64,000 nucleotides of DNA from Zhongshania aquatica. GTDB lineage: Bacteria; Pseudomonadota; Gammaproteobacteria; Pseudomonadales; Spongiibacteraceae. The DNA lies in the NCBI RefSeq assembly GCF_027257955.1, contig NZ_JANZNQ010000009.1, positions 1 to 64,000 on the forward strand, in the 5' to 3' direction. Below, piece after piece: positions 1-8,966 of this stretch (the stretch's first letter is position 1; each line of letters starts with the position of its first letter). The notes beneath the pieces were generated by a model. The model saw nothing but the letters and a program-made list of their open reading frames with translations, made no database searches and was not told the DNA's origin. The translations under genes and the position numbers were made by a program.

Positions 1-48
1 CGCGGTGGCGTGCTTGGAGAGGGAAGTAATCCTTGAGTATTCATAATA

Positions 49-76
49 GGTGTCCACTTAAAATGAGGTGGACACC
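49..76. repeat. Inverted repeat, 9-bp arms
   Basis: GGTGTCCAC at 49-57 is matched by its exact reverse complement GTGGACACC at 68-76 across a 10-base A/T-rich loop. No T-run follows on either strand, so a simple intrinsic terminator is not supported, although it lies just downstream of the Hpt gene on the minus strand. It could be an insertion-sequence end, an operator or an RNA hairpin. Bases 1-48 and 77-123 show nothing else. Confidence 0.5.
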
Positions 77-123
77 AAGGCTACTAGCTTAAAATCGAAT
101 GGAAAGGTGAGTTCGCCGGACGG

Positions 124-441
124 TTACAATTGAGCTTCGAGTAGGGGGATACTTTGATCAATATCGCTACTGCCATTTGTCATTGGGAGTAAGATGTTCT
201 GTATCCCTACACAAACTCGGCTTACCGCAGTAATGTTTAAAATTGATGAGGTTCCCGCAACTGCATGGACCGCACGATATAGCTTATGCATAGATTCTTT
301 GGAATGGCCTGATGTTTTACAGTTAAGCCAAAGATCCATGATCTCAGTAAGCTTTTGATCTAGTTTTAAGACGTAACTTTCTTGCAACTCAGCTAGCTGA
401 GTGTCTACCGAGTCTGAACTACTTTTACTGTTTTGATTCAT
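124..441 (-). CDS. Hpt-domain phosphotransfer protein
   Basis: A 105-residue protein made essentially of one histidine-phosphotransfer domain. The segment LYRAVHAVAGTSSIL (about residues 55-69) fits the Hpt core, in which the His of HxxAG carries the phosphate. There is no signal peptide or membrane segment. The start ATG lies inside the 3' end of the receiver gene upstream (17-bp overlap), which implies translational coupling. With the kinase and receiver before it, it would form a HK-receiver-Hpt relay. No output domain is encoded in the trio, so the final target is unknown. The assignment rests on the H-box and length; the family is weakly conserved. Confidence 0.72.
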   Translation of the reverse strand: MNQNSKSSSDSVDTQLAELQESYVLKLDQKLTEIMDLWLNCKTSGHSKESMHKLYRAVHAVAGTSSILNITAVSRVCVGIQNILLPMTNGSSDIDQSIPLLEAQL

Positions 442-829
442 GATAGTTCTGCCAAATTGTTCTAATCTCGTTGCCTAATGTCATCGGATTAAATGGCTTG
501 GTAATCACATTTTCGGCACCCATTTTCTTTAGCTTTTCGACTTCATCGGCTTGTGCTTTCGCGGTCATAAATACTATTGGTATATCGGCAAATTCCGGCA
601 TTTCTTTAATTCGTTTTAATAACTGTGGGCCGTCCATGCCCGGCATCATTACGTCTAGAAGCACGAGTTGTGGTTTAAAGTTACCTATCTCATCCAGCCC
701 TTCGTAGCCATCGGAACATATTTTTAGATCGAATCCTGCGACTTGCTTAAGTGCAATTTCAGCTACAAGGCGAATATCGGGTTCGTCCTCAACGTACATT
801 ATTTTGGTAAATTCTACTGAAGTATTCAT
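425..829 (-). CDS. Single-domain response regulator receiver
   Basis: A 134-residue CheY-like receiver. It has the acidic pair in MYVEDEPDIR, the phosphoacceptor Asp in VLLDVMMPGMDG (about residue 59), the conserved Thr in IVFMTAKA and the Lys-Pro in ITKPFNP. No output domain follows, so it acts by protein interaction or as a relay step. Its start codon overlaps the stop of the upstream kinase by one base (TAATG), and its own 3' end overlaps the Hpt gene. The three are therefore very likely one transcript and one pathway. Confidence 0.9.
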   Translation of the reverse strand: MNTSVEFTKIMYVEDEPDIRLVAEIALKQVAGFDLKICSDGYEGLDEIGNFKPQLVLLDVMMPGMDGPQLLKRIKEMPEFADIPIVFMTAKAQADEVEKLKKMGAENVITKPFNPMTLGNEIRTIWQNYHESKQ

Positions 830-2001
830 TAAGGGCTGCTTTTTGTGGGGTTGGCGCGCTGAAGGTCGATGTAAAATTCGCTGCCTTTGTCGGGTTCAGA
901 CTTAAAAGAAAGTGTGCCTTGGTGTTGCTCAACGATAGCTTTTGAAATATGGAGGCCAAGTCCAGTGCCGCTCATCGCTCTTTTGTCTGAGGTGTCCGCC
1001 TGCGTGAATTTTTCGAAAACTCTGCTTTGGAAATCTAGTGGAATACCACGGCCTTTATCACATACCGCAATACGAATTTTGTCATCCATCAATTTAGCAG
1101 TTATTTCAATGATGGAATCTTGATTAGAGAATTTTGCAGCGTTCGACATCAAGTTACTCATAACTTGCATTAGTCGATCAGGATCCACATCAATATAAAT
1201 AGGATCTGGGCAGAAGATTAATGCAAATTTCACATGGTGCTTTTCAGCATAGGCTTGATTGTCGAATATAGCGGTTTCAAGAAATGGTTTTACTCGTATA
1301 ACTTGTTTGTTGAACTGCATCTTTTCAGATTCTATTTTTGATATATCTAGAATGTCGTTAATGAGTAAGAGCAAACGATCACTGTTCTTGTGCGCGATGT
1401 TAATTAACATGTCACCTTGACTAGAATTTGGCTTTATAGCACCGCCAATAATGAGTTCTAATGAGGCTTTAATTGATGTTAGCGGTGTGCGGAGTTCATG
1501 ACTAACAGTAGCGATGAATTCGTCTTTGATTTGCTGTTCATGCACTCGCCGGATCGCACTGCGCAGCTGTTCTTCAGTTTCTTTTCGTTCAGAGATGTCG
1601 CGCACAATACCGGTAAACATCCGCTGCCCATTGACTTCCATTTCGCTAATGGCGAGTTCAAGAGGGAACGTGCTGCCATTTTTACGCAAGCCGGTAACTT
1701 CTCTGCCGATGCCGATGATCTTCTTCTCACCAGTACTCAGGTAGTTGTCTAAATATTGGTCATGTTCAGCTCTGTAGGGATTGGGCATAAGCATTGACAC
1801 ATTTTTTCCGGTCAACTCATCGAGACGGTAGCCGAATATATTTTCTGCGGCGGGATTTACGGTTTCAATGAGCCCGCAGTCGCTAATGGTAATAACGCCA
1901 TCAACAATGGTATCTACAATGGCCTTAGTTCTGGCCAGAAGATCACTGACCGAGCCGGTATCGTTGGTTTTATTGTCATGATTTGGCGGGCTGCTCATCA
2001 T
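829..2001 (-). CDS. PAS-domain sensor histidine kinase, FixL-like
   Basis: A soluble 390-residue kinase: PAS (about 25-140), HisKA with the phosphorylated His in VSHELRTPL (H168), and HATPase_c with NLMSNAAKF, DKGRGIP and GTGLGLHIS boxes. The PAS domain aligns without gaps to the haem-PAS of rhizobial FixL over the FG region. His80 (in AEHDQYL) falls on the proximal haem ligand, and Arg100 (in IIGIGR) on the distal Arg that stabilises bound oxygen. Two other distal residues of Bradyrhizobium FixL are replaced (Asn86, Lys94). It is therefore a candidate oxygen or gas sensor, but many PAS kinases share this motif without proof of haem. Two adjacent ATGs open the frame. The 166 bp upstream (2002-2167) separate it from regA and presumably hold its promoter. 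Confidence 0.88.
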   Translation of the reverse strand: MMSSPPNHDNKTNDTGSVSDLLARTKAIVDTIVDGVITISDCGLIETVNPAAENIFGYRLDELTGKNVSMLMPNPYRAEHDQYLDNYLSTGEKKIIGIGREVTGLRKNGSTFPLELAISEMEVNGQRMFTGIVRDISERKETEEQLRSAIRRVHEQQIKDEFIATVSHELRTPLTSIKASLELIIGGAIKPNSSQGDMLINIAHKNSDRLLLLINDILDISKIESEKMQFNKQVIRVKPFLETAIFDNQAYAEKHHVKFALIFCPDPIYIDVDPDRLMQVMSNLMSNAAKFSNQDSIIEITAKLMDDKIRIAVCDKGRGIPLDFQSRVFEKFTQADTSDKRAMSGTGLGLHISKAIVEQHQGTLSFKSEPDKGSEFYIDLQRANPTKSSP

Positions 2002-2167
2002 TATTTCAGCGATTTATTAGCGATGCTCCGATTGTAGGATTTCTATTTCCGATGGTGAACTGGGAGAAGTACTTAGATATTTTGTAACTAGATGAAAAAC
2101 AGAGGTAAATAGCGATTGTGAGGTGGGATTCTGTCTAGTTTCTTGAGCGATAGCGGACGAAATATAC

Positions 2168-2719
2168 TTATTTGACCTGCTGTTTTGCCAATTTTCGGGC
2201 CAATGTTCTTCTGTGCATACCTAATCTTCTCGCGGTCTCGGAAATATTAAAGCCAGTTTCGGCTAAAGTTTCATGTATGCGTTCCCACTCTAGCGTTTTT
2301 ATTGATGTGGCGCGGCCACGAATTTCGATAGCTACGTTGCCTTCGGCGCTATTAAATGCGGCTTCTATGTCGTCGGTATTCGAGGGCTTAGCTAAGTAGT
2401 GGCAGGCGCCGAGTTTAACCGCCTCCACCGCAGTGGCGATGCTGGCATACCCAGTTAGCACCACGATAAGCATTTCCGGGTCGTGTTTATGTAATGCTTG
2501 CACGCAGGCGAGTCCTGACGCTTCGCCATCAAGCTTAAGATCGACGACGGCATAACTCGGTGAATGATCTTCCAACAGGACTAGGGCGCCCTCTAAGCCA
2601 TTGGTACTTATGACTGTGTAGCCTCGCCGCTCGAAAGAGCGCCCTAGGGTTCTAGCGAACGCAGCATCGTCTTCAATGATAATTAATTTGCGGGGGCTGG
2701 CGCTGGTGTCATCTTGCAT
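2168..2719 (-). CDS. regA: Redox response regulator, RegA/PrrA/ActR family
   Basis: A 183-residue regulator with an N-terminal receiver (phosphoacceptor Asp in VVDLKLDGEASG, about residue 60; Lys-Pro in LAKPSNTDD) and a C-terminal Fis-type helix-turn-helix, ISETARRLGMHRRTLARKL. That recognition-helix region is nearly invariant in RegA/PrrA/RoxR proteins. It follows regB by 4 bp, so the pair is co-translated. RegA-family regulators control respiratory oxidases, carbon fixation and anaerobic genes according to redox state. Here the gene lies at the end of a quinol oxidase operon, which suggests feedback control of that oxidase. Confidence 0.92.
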   Translation of the reverse strand: MQDDTSASPRKLIIIEDDAAFARTLGRSFERRGYTVISTNGLEGALVLLEDHSPSYAVVDLKLDGEASGLACVQALHKHDPEMLIVVLTGYASIATAVEAVKLGACHYLAKPSNTDDIEAAFNSAEGNVAIEIRGRATSIKTLEWERIHETLAETGFNISETARRLGMHRRTLARKLAKQQVK

Positions 2720-2723
2720 TCGC

Positions 2724-4031
2724 TTATCGCTCTTTTAATTGAAGTACGTCTAGTGGCAAACGCAGATTTATTTCGGCGCCGCCTTCTGGACGATTCCATG
2801 CCTTAACTTGGCCACCCAATATACGTGCTACGTTGAAAACCAGAAATAGGCCAAGCCCGCTGCCAGGTTTACCCTTTGTAGATTGATAGGGCTGCCCTAG
2901 GCGGTCGAAAATTTCTTTGGCAAAACCTGGGCCACGATCAAGGACGCGAATGAGTAATGTATCTTCCTGCCTAAAAACCTCAAGACGAACCCAATTTGGA
3001 GAGGCTTCTAATGCGTTATCCAGAAGATTGCAGACGGTTTGTTTTAACACGGTATCTGAGGCTATATCTAGATCTTCGCCAAATTGGTTTTGAAAACTGA
3101 ATTCGCCCACTTTGCGCGTGCTCTGCCATTCCGCCACAAGTTCGTCAAAGAATTCGCAAACACTGGTTTCTTCGGAAGATTCTCCGCGTGTTTCGCCTGC
3201 TGACATTAATATACCGCTAACAATGGATTTGCAGCGTTGCACCTGAGTTTGCATTTCAGTGATTTCTTCACTGAGATCGGGATCTGAATTCAGAATTGGC
3301 ATATGGCGCCAGTCGCCGAGGATAACCGCGATAGTAGATAAGGGGGTACCCAATTCGTGGGCCGCACCCGATGCCAGCAAGCCCATTCGCAGAATATGCT
3401 CTTCTTCGGCGGCTCGCTGGCGTAATTCCGCTAAACGCGCGTCGTGTTCGCGGTGGGTTTGGTTTATCCGGTTGATAAAAACGACGAGTAAGGCGGCATT
3501 AAGTACTAAGCAAATGAGCATCCCTTCGACATAGTAGCTGCGTATACCTAGATGATAGTCCTGGGGTAAATCAAGAGGTCGGCCCGCTTCGGCGAGCCAT
3601 AGAAAACACCCCGTGGCTACGCCAAGCAAGGCCCAAGCATACGATGGCGCCATGAGAACCGCAGCGAGTCCGACCTGCAAAAGGTAGAGGAAAACGAAAG
3701 GGTTTGTTGCGCCACCGCTTAGATAAAGCTGGATGGTAAGCGTGCCCATGTCTACGAGCAAACCCACAAATAGCTCAGCAGTTCCGACTCTATGACGAAA
3801 TTTTAGCCCCAGCTCATTCAGTGCGTTAAAAACAATAAGTCCAGCTAATACGGCCAACATGACGTTCATTGGCAGTTCTACACCAAAGCCGTAATGCGTC
3901 ACCAAGATTGTTAGGAATTGACCCAAAACTGCCATCCAGCGAAGCTGGACAAGTTGGCGCATGTGTTTGCCGCGGGTGTCGGTGTCCGTAGTTTCGGACT
4001 GACTATAGGCTTGAAGCTCTTTGCTTATCAT
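2724..4031 (-). CDS. regB: Redox sensor histidine kinase, RegB/PrrB/RoxS family
   Basis: A 435-residue membrane kinase. The N-terminal half has about six hydrophobic segments, including the family hallmark GGATNPFVFLYLLQVGLAA, the proposed quinone-binding region. The H-box is GAAHELGTPLSTIA. The Cys in VQRCKSIVSG, shortly after it, corresponds in position to the redox-active Cys of RegB. N and G boxes (NLLDNALEAS, GSGLGLFLVF) complete the ATPase. It lies 73 bp after the SURF1 gene and 4 bp before regA. Family knowledge: RegB senses quinone pool and oxidase activity and controls RegA phosphorylation. Confidence 0.92.
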   Translation of the reverse strand: MISKELQAYSQSETTDTDTRGKHMRQLVQLRWMAVLGQFLTILVTHYGFGVELPMNVMLAVLAGLIVFNALNELGLKFRHRVGTAELFVGLLVDMGTLTIQLYLSGGATNPFVFLYLLQVGLAAVLMAPSYAWALLGVATGCFLWLAEAGRPLDLPQDYHLGIRSYYVEGMLICLVLNAALLVVFINRINQTHREHDARLAELRQRAAEEEHILRMGLLASGAAHELGTPLSTIAVILGDWRHMPILNSDPDLSEEITEMQTQVQRCKSIVSGILMSAGETRGESSEETSVCEFFDELVAEWQSTRKVGEFSFQNQFGEDLDIASDTVLKQTVCNLLDNALEASPNWVRLEVFRQEDTLLIRVLDRGPGFAKEIFDRLGQPYQSTKGKPGSGLGLFLVFNVARILGGQVKAWNRPEGGAEINLRLPLDVLQLKER

Positions 4032-4104
4032 GCAGAATCTGTCATCAATAATGTCTGGGTATTGGCTACAGTATACTTATCTGTGCGCTTAAGTCGCAGT
4101 CGTG

Positions 4105-4851
4105 TCAGTCTAGGTTTGCGCGTTTTTCTTCACGAACAATAATGACAGCTGCGCCGACAACCATAAGTGCTAAGCTGTACCAAGTAATGGCATAAACGAG
4201 ATGGCTGTTATGAAAGCGAATGACGGTAAGTCCAGCTACTGGGTCTACGGTTGCTTGGGGACTAAAGATTTCTGTGCTGAGCTCGTTTTTCTCAGCATCT
4301 ATGAAGTACGGTGCGGCGCTTAGTTTGTGTTTGGCCGCAATAGCGGCAACGTCTCGTGAATACCAACGGCCTGTATCAGGATCATTGTCACGCACTGCAC
4401 TGCCATCGGGCTCACTTATTCGCAGTAGGCCAATTATCTGTTGGTACTCTGTTGATGCCGGTGTGGCTTCAACGCCTTGGTTAATAAAGCCCCGGTTAAT
4501 CAAGACAATGCTGCCATCTTCCTGTTTAAAGGGCGTGATAACCCAGTACCCACTGCCCAGCTCGCTGGCGGCGACAACAAGGGTGTTATTGTTTGGCAGA
4601 AAGTGTCCGTTTACTGATACCCGCCGGTACTCATCGCTGGCCTTATTGATAACAGGCCAGCGTTCTTTAGATGGTGCAGCTTGTGGAGATGCGTGAGCGC
4701 GCTCATTAACGCGTTGAATGAGATCCAGTTTCCACTCGCGGCGTTCGAGTTGCCAGTTGCCAAGAAGGATGAAACCCGAGAAGGCTAAAATGCCGACGAC
4801 AGCAAGACTCCATCGTTTAAGTAACTGACTTAATGGCTTCGGCGCGGGCAT
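4105..4851 (-). CDS. SURF1-family oxidase assembly protein
   Basis: A 248-residue SURF1 (Shy1) protein with the family layout: a transmembrane helix near the N-terminus (about 15-35), the conserved GNWQLERREWK segment right after it, a large periplasmic domain, and a second helix near the C-terminus preceded by HLVYAITWYSLAL. SURF1 proteins help insert haem into haem-copper oxidases. It follows cyoD by 6 bp and is clearly in the oxidase operon. SURF1 is classically tied to haem-a oxidases, so its presence behind a cyo-type quinol oxidase is a useful hint about assembly. Confidence 0.9.
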   Translation of the reverse strand: MPAPKPLSQLLKRWSLAVVGILAFSGFILLGNWQLERREWKLDLIQRVNERAHASPQAAPSKERWPVINKASDEYRRVSVNGHFLPNNNTLVVAASELGSGYWVITPFKQEDGSIVLINRGFINQGVEATPASTEYQQIIGLLRISEPDGSAVRDNDPDTGRWYSRDVAAIAAKHKLSAAPYFIDAEKNELSTEIFSPQATVDPVAGLTVIRFHNSHLVYAITWYSLALMVVGAAVIIVREEKRANLD

Positions 4852-4857
4852 TCGTTA

Positions 4858-5226
4858 TTAGCTGCTGCCAGTCATCATGCCGGGCATCATATTCGCGTTC
4901 ATGTGGTACATCACCCATAACGAACCTGCGAGGGTAATGAATAATAAGACGAGGGTGAAAATCAGTGAGAGCATATTCCACCCGCCCTCAGAGTGGAAAT
5001 TCATGTGGAGGAAATAAACCATGTGCACAAGAATCTGCACCAAGGCAAAACCCAGAATGACTACGACAGTCGCATTGCGAGAGCTGAGCACGTCTGCCAT
5101 CACTAGCCAGAAGGGAATGGCGGTAAGAATGACCGAGGCCATAAAACCAATCATATAGCCGCTAAATGTGCTGTGCGGCCCTTCATCGTTATGGTGGTCT
5201 AGGCTGTGTTGATTGTGTTCGCTCAT
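4858..5226 (-). CDS. cyoD: Cytochrome o ubiquinol oxidase subunit IV
   Basis: A 122-residue subunit with three transmembrane helices and the CyoD pattern (SGYMIGFMASVILTAIPF; HMVYFLHMNFHSEGG). A longer open frame reaches upstream to 5376 but would lie deep inside cyoC. The ATG at 5226 gives the expected length and an ATGA overlap with the cyoC stop, so I chose it. The subunit is an accessory part of the proton-pumping quinol oxidase in the inner membrane. The C-terminus is Met-rich (MNANMMPGMM). Confidence 0.93.
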   Translation of the reverse strand: MSEHNQHSLDHHNDEGPHSTFSGYMIGFMASVILTAIPFWLVMADVLSSRNATVVVILGFALVQILVHMVYFLHMNFHSEGGWNMLSLIFTLVLLFITLAGSLWVMYHMNANMMPGMMTGSS

Positions 5227-5849
5227 GACATTGACCCCATTAAATAGACAATGGTAAATACGCCGATCCAAACCACGTCCAGAAAATGCCAAAACATGGA
5301 CAGGCAAAATAGACGACGACGGTTTGCGACGGTTATTCCGTGCTTGCGTAGTTGGATTAGTAGGGTGGCGAGCCAAATGATGCCAAACGTCACATGCAGA
5401 CCGTGTGTGCCAACCAGTGTAAAGAAGGCTGACCAGTACGCGCTGCGCTGTGGCCCCGCGCCTTCATGGATTAGATGATAAAACTCAAAGAGCTCTAATC
5501 CCAAAAAGGCTGCACCGAATACACCAGTAATCGCTAGCCAAATCATTGTTCCTTTCAGTTTTCCCTGCTGCATTTGCAACATGGCGAAACCATAAGTAAT
5601 CGACGAAAATAAAAGGAAGCTGGTGTTCAAGGCAACCAGTGGTAGGTCAAACAACTCCGCGCCAGTTGGACCTCCGGCGTAGCTTTGGCTTAATACGCTA
5701 TAGGTTGCAAATAGTGCCGCGAAGATCAGGCAATCGCTCATTAGGTAGAGCCAAAAACCCAACAAGGTTCCGTTGGCAACGTGATGTTCTTCGCGCACTA
5801 AAAAATCGAAACTGTCCGGCGCAGCGGGTAATGCAGTTGAATGAGACAT
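5223..5849 (-). CDS. cyoC: Cytochrome o ubiquinol oxidase subunit III
   Basis: A COX3-family membrane protein of 208 residues with five predicted helices and the usual features: GFWLYLMSDCLIFAALFATY, the GAGPQRSAYWSAFFTLVGTH loop and HVTFGIIW. An in-frame ATG lies 33 bases further upstream inside cyoB. The ATG at 5849, one base after the cyoB stop, matches the family N-terminus (MSHSTALPAAP) and is preferred. Its stop overlaps the cyoD start by 4 bp. Confidence 0.94.
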   Translation of the reverse strand: MSHSTALPAAPDSFDFLVREEHHVANGTLLGFWLYLMSDCLIFAALFATYSVLSQSYAGGPTGAELFDLPLVALNTSFLLFSSITYGFAMLQMQQGKLKGTMIWLAITGVFGAAFLGLELFEFYHLIHEGAGPQRSAYWSAFFTLVGTHGLHVTFGIIWLATLLIQLRKHGITVANRRRLFCLSMFWHFLDVVWIGVFTIVYLMGSMS

Positions 5850-5850
5850 C

Positions 5851-7857
5851 TTAAGCAAGCACCTCGTTTCGTTTGGCTTCAAATTCAGCCTCGACTTTTT
5901 CTACCTCTTCAACGGGGATGTAGTAGTCGCGCTTGTAGTTAAAGGTATGAACAATAATGGCGATCAATAATGCCGCAAACGACAGTCCGCCTAGCAGCCA
6001 CATATGCCAAATCATCGCAAAGCCAAACACAGCGCTTATACCAGCAACGACAATGCCGGCTGCAGTATTTTTAGGCATGTGGATCGGCATAAAGCCGGTA
6101 CTTGGGCGCACAAAACCATTCGCTTTCATTTGCCACCAGGCGTCGTTGTCATAAACTCGTGGTGTAAATGCAAAGTTATATTGGGGTGGTGGTGACGAGG
6201 TAGACCACTCCAATGTGCGGCCGTTCCAAGGGTCGCCGGTTTCGTCTCGCAGTGAGTCACGTTTTTTATAACTGACGTAAAGTTGAATTAAGAAGCAGGC
6301 AATGCCAATACCAATGAGTATCGCGCCCCCTAGTGCTATTTGGAACCAGATTTGTATTGATGGATCGTCGAAGTGGCTCATTCGTCGCGTTACACCCATA
6401 AAGCCCAGCAGGTAAAGCGGCATGAAGGCGAGGTAGAAACCGATGAACCAGCACCAGAACGACGCCTTACCCCAGAACGGATCGAGTTTGTAACCGGTTA
6501 CTTTTGGATACCAGTAAGTAATCGCTGCGAAGGTACCAAAGACCACACCACCAATGATGACATTATGGAAGTGGGCAATCAGAAACAGGCTGTTATGCAG
6601 CACAAAGTCTGCAGGTGGTACAGCTAATAACACCCCAGTCATGCCGCCGACAACAAAGGTAATCATAAAGCCGACGGTCCACAACATCGGTACATCAAAT
6701 ACGATGCGGCCGCGGTACATAGTGAATAACCAGTTAAATATCTTGGCACCGGTGGGTATTGAGATAATCATCGTGGTGATGCCGAAGAAGCTATTCACCG
6801 TCGCCCCAGAGCCCATCGTAAAGAAGTGATGTAGCCATACTAAGTAGGACAGAATGGTGATAACTAGTGTGGCGTAAACCATCGACGAGTATCCGAACAG
6901 ACGTTTACCGCTGTAGGTCGACACAATCTCGGAGAATACGCCGAAGATAGGCAAAATGAGTATGTATACCTCTGGATGACCCCAGATCCAAATTAGGTTG
7001 ACGTACATCATGGCGTTGCCGCCAAGGTCATTGGTGAAGAAATTCATGCCCAGATAGCGATCAAGAGACAGTAATGTCATCACCGCAGTCAGCACCGGGA
7101 AGGCGGCGACAATCAAAATGTTGGTACACAACGCAGTCCACACAAACACCGGCATTTTCATCATGGTCATGCCGGGCGCGCGCATTTTAACAATGGTCAC
7201 TACAAAGTTGATGCCAGACAGTAATGTGCCGACCCCTGCTATCTGCAGTGACCAAATATAATAGTCGACCCCCACGCCGGGGCTTTGCAATATGCCGGTT
7301 AAAGGGGGATAAGCGAGCCACCCAGATTTGGCGAATTCACCGATAAATAGCGATGCCATTACTAGGCCAGCGCCCGCTGCGGTCATCCAAAAACTTAAAT
7401 TATTTAAGAAGGGAAACGCGACATCTCGTGCGCCAATTTGCAGCGGTACAATGTAGTTCATTAAGCCAACAACGAAGGGCATGGCCACGAAGAAAATCAT
7501 GATTACGCCGTGGGCGGTAAAGATCTGGTCGTAGTGGTGGGGAGGTAAATACCCAGTCGCATCGCCAAACGCCATGGCTTGATGGATTCGCATCATGATG
7601 GCATCGGCAAAGCCGCGCAGCAACATCACGATACCTAAAATCATATACATCACACCGATGCGTTTATGATCGATGCTTGTGATCCATTCGCGCCATAAAT
7701 AACCCCAGACATTGTAATAAGTGAGTGCACCGACAATCGCGCCGCCACCTATCACGACGACGATGAACGTCGCCAATAGAATTGGGTCATGTAGAGGGAT
7801 TGAATCCCAGCTGAGTCGACCGAATATCAGCTTGCTTAGTTCGAACTGTTCAGACAT
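5851..7857 (-). CDS. cyoB: Cytochrome o ubiquinol oxidase subunit I
   Basis: A 668-residue catalytic subunit of the haem-copper quinol oxidase. Visible ligands are the low-spin haem His in [11 protein letters not shown], the CuB His and cross-linked Tyr in [12 protein letters not shown], the CuB pair in WLHHFFTMG, and the high-spin and low-spin haem His of HFHNVIIGG. It is a type A enzyme and has the extended N-terminal helix of CyoB. It oxidises ubiquinol, reduces oxygen to water and pumps protons. It lies between cyoA (78-bp gap) and cyoC (1-bp gap). No cyoE (haem O synthase) is in the window. Confidence 0.97.
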   Translation of the reverse strand: MSEQFELSKLIFGRLSWDSIPLHDPILLATFIVVVIGGGAIVGALTYYNVWGYLWREWITSIDHKRIGVMYMILGIVMLLRGFADAIMMRIHQAMAFGDATGYLPPHHYDQIFTAHGVIMIFFVAMPFVVGLMNYIVPLQIGARDVAFPFLNNLSFWMTAAGAGLVMASLFIGEFAKSGWLAYPPLTGILQSPGVGVDYYIWSLQIAGVGTLLSGINFVVTIVKMRAPGMTMMKMPVFVWTALCTNILIVAAFPVLTAVMTLLSLDRYLGMNFFTNDLGGNAMMYVNLIWIWGHPEVYILILPIFGVFSEIVSTYSGKRLFGYSSMVYATLVITILSYLVWLHHFFTMGSGATVNSFFGITTMIISIPTGAKIFNWLFTMYRGRIVFDVPMLWTVGFMITFVVGGMTGVLLAVPPADFVLHNSLFLIAHFHNVIIGGVVFGTFAAITYWYPKVTGYKLDPFWGKASFWCWFIGFYLAFMPLYLLGFMGVTRRMSHFDDPSIQIWFQIALGGAILIGIGIACFLIQLYVSYKKRDSLRDETGDPWNGRTLEWSTSSPPPQYNFAFTPRVYDNDAWWQMKANGFVRPSTGFMPIHMPKNTAAGIVVAGISAVFGFAMIWHMWLLGGLSFAALLIAIIVHTFNYKRDYYIPVEEVEKVEAEFEAKRNEVLA

Positions 7858-7935
7858 GAAAATTACCGCTGCCCACGGGGCATTGTCAGTGAATGGGACA
7901 AACGCGTGGCGATTGAAATCGTAGTGCCAAAAAAT

Positions 7936-8898
7936 TTATTGAGCATGGTGGCCCCCGTGATGATCGTTAGGGCTTGCCGATGAATCGTGGCCTTTGTGAT
8001 GAGGTGACATCCATTCCTTCATGCACACGGAGCCCTCATCGACACAGCGGTTGAGAATGGCGTCGTAAAGTTCTGGCGCTACGCTGCTGTAGTAATGCAC
8101 CGGATTTTTCTCGCTGGGTTTTTCAAGCACCTTGTAAACGGTGCGGGAAAGTTCATCGCCGTTGGTTTTAACGTTGGCGACCCAGTCATCAAAGTTAGCC
8201 TCAGTCATGCCAAGGAACTTAAAGCGCATGTGGCTAAAGCCTTCACCAGAGTAATTCGCAGAAAAACCGTCGTAACTCCCCACTTCATTGATAACCGCGT
8301 TCAGTTGGGTTTCCATTCCGCCCATAGCGTAGATTTGTCCAGCTAAGGCGGGAATGTAAAACGAGTTCATCATAGTAGTAGAGGTGATCTTAAATTTAAT
8401 CGGACGATCAACCGGCGCCGCCAGCTGATTTACTACCGCGATGCCTTGCTCCGGGTAGAAGAACAACCATTTCCAGTCCATGGCCACCACTTCCACGACT
8501 AAAGGTTCAACACCTTCCGGAACGGGTTTGTTCTTGCTGATACGATCGAGCGGACGGTAGGGGTCTAGTTGGTGAGTGCTAACCCAAGTGAGTGCGCCCA
8601 AAGCAATAATGATGGCTAGCGGTGCGGCCCATATAACCAATTCGAGACTAGTAGAGTGATCCCAGTTGGGGGTGTAAGTGGCGTCTTTGTTACTCGAACG
8701 GTAGCGCCATGCAAAGAGCAGCGTGAGCACGATGACAGGCACGACAACAATCAGCATAAGAATTGTCGCCCATACAATCAGGTTTGCCTGCTGGGCAGCA
8801 ATGTCGCCAGAGGGAGACATAACTACCGTATCGCAGCCGGAGAGAAGCGCTATAATGGCCGTAAAGAAAATATTGCGCAGAGTTCTGTGAATTGACAT
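7936..8898 (-). CDS. cyoA: Cytochrome o ubiquinol oxidase subunit II
   Basis: A 320-residue lipoprotein subunit. It has a signal peptide with lipobox LLSGC, two transmembrane helices (about 38-60 and 85-105) and a periplasmic cupredoxin-like domain that lacks the CuA Cys/His set, as expected for a quinol rather than cytochrome c oxidase. I chose the ATG at 8898 over a start 12 bases upstream because it gives a compact signal peptide. The C-terminal tail carries a run of His residues (HHKGHD...DHHGGHHA), possibly metal binding. It is the first gene of the cyo run; the promoter should lie in 8899-9045. Confidence 0.95.
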   Translation of the reverse strand: MSIHRTLRNIFFTAIIALLSGCDTVVMSPSGDIAAQQANLIVWATILMLIVVVPVIVLTLLFAWRYRSSNKDATYTPNWDHSTSLELVIWAAPLAIIIALGALTWVSTHQLDPYRPLDRISKNKPVPEGVEPLVVEVVAMDWKWLFFYPEQGIAVVNQLAAPVDRPIKFKITSTTMMNSFYIPALAGQIYAMGGMETQLNAVINEVGSYDGFSANYSGEGFSHMRFKFLGMTEANFDDWVANVKTNGDELSRTVYKVLEKPSEKNPVHYYSSVAPELYDAILNRCVDEGSVCMKEWMSPHHKGHDSSASPNDHHGGHHAQ

Positions 8899-8966
8899 CG
8901 CCACTCGCAAGTCCAGATATTAGGTGAGGATGCGAACTCTAAGCTAATTGCTTGGGCGATAGAATT

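Noticed and set aside
4858-5376. 172-residue version of cyoD
   Set aside because: Its first 50 residues would lie inside cyoC in another frame; homologues start at the ATG at 5226.
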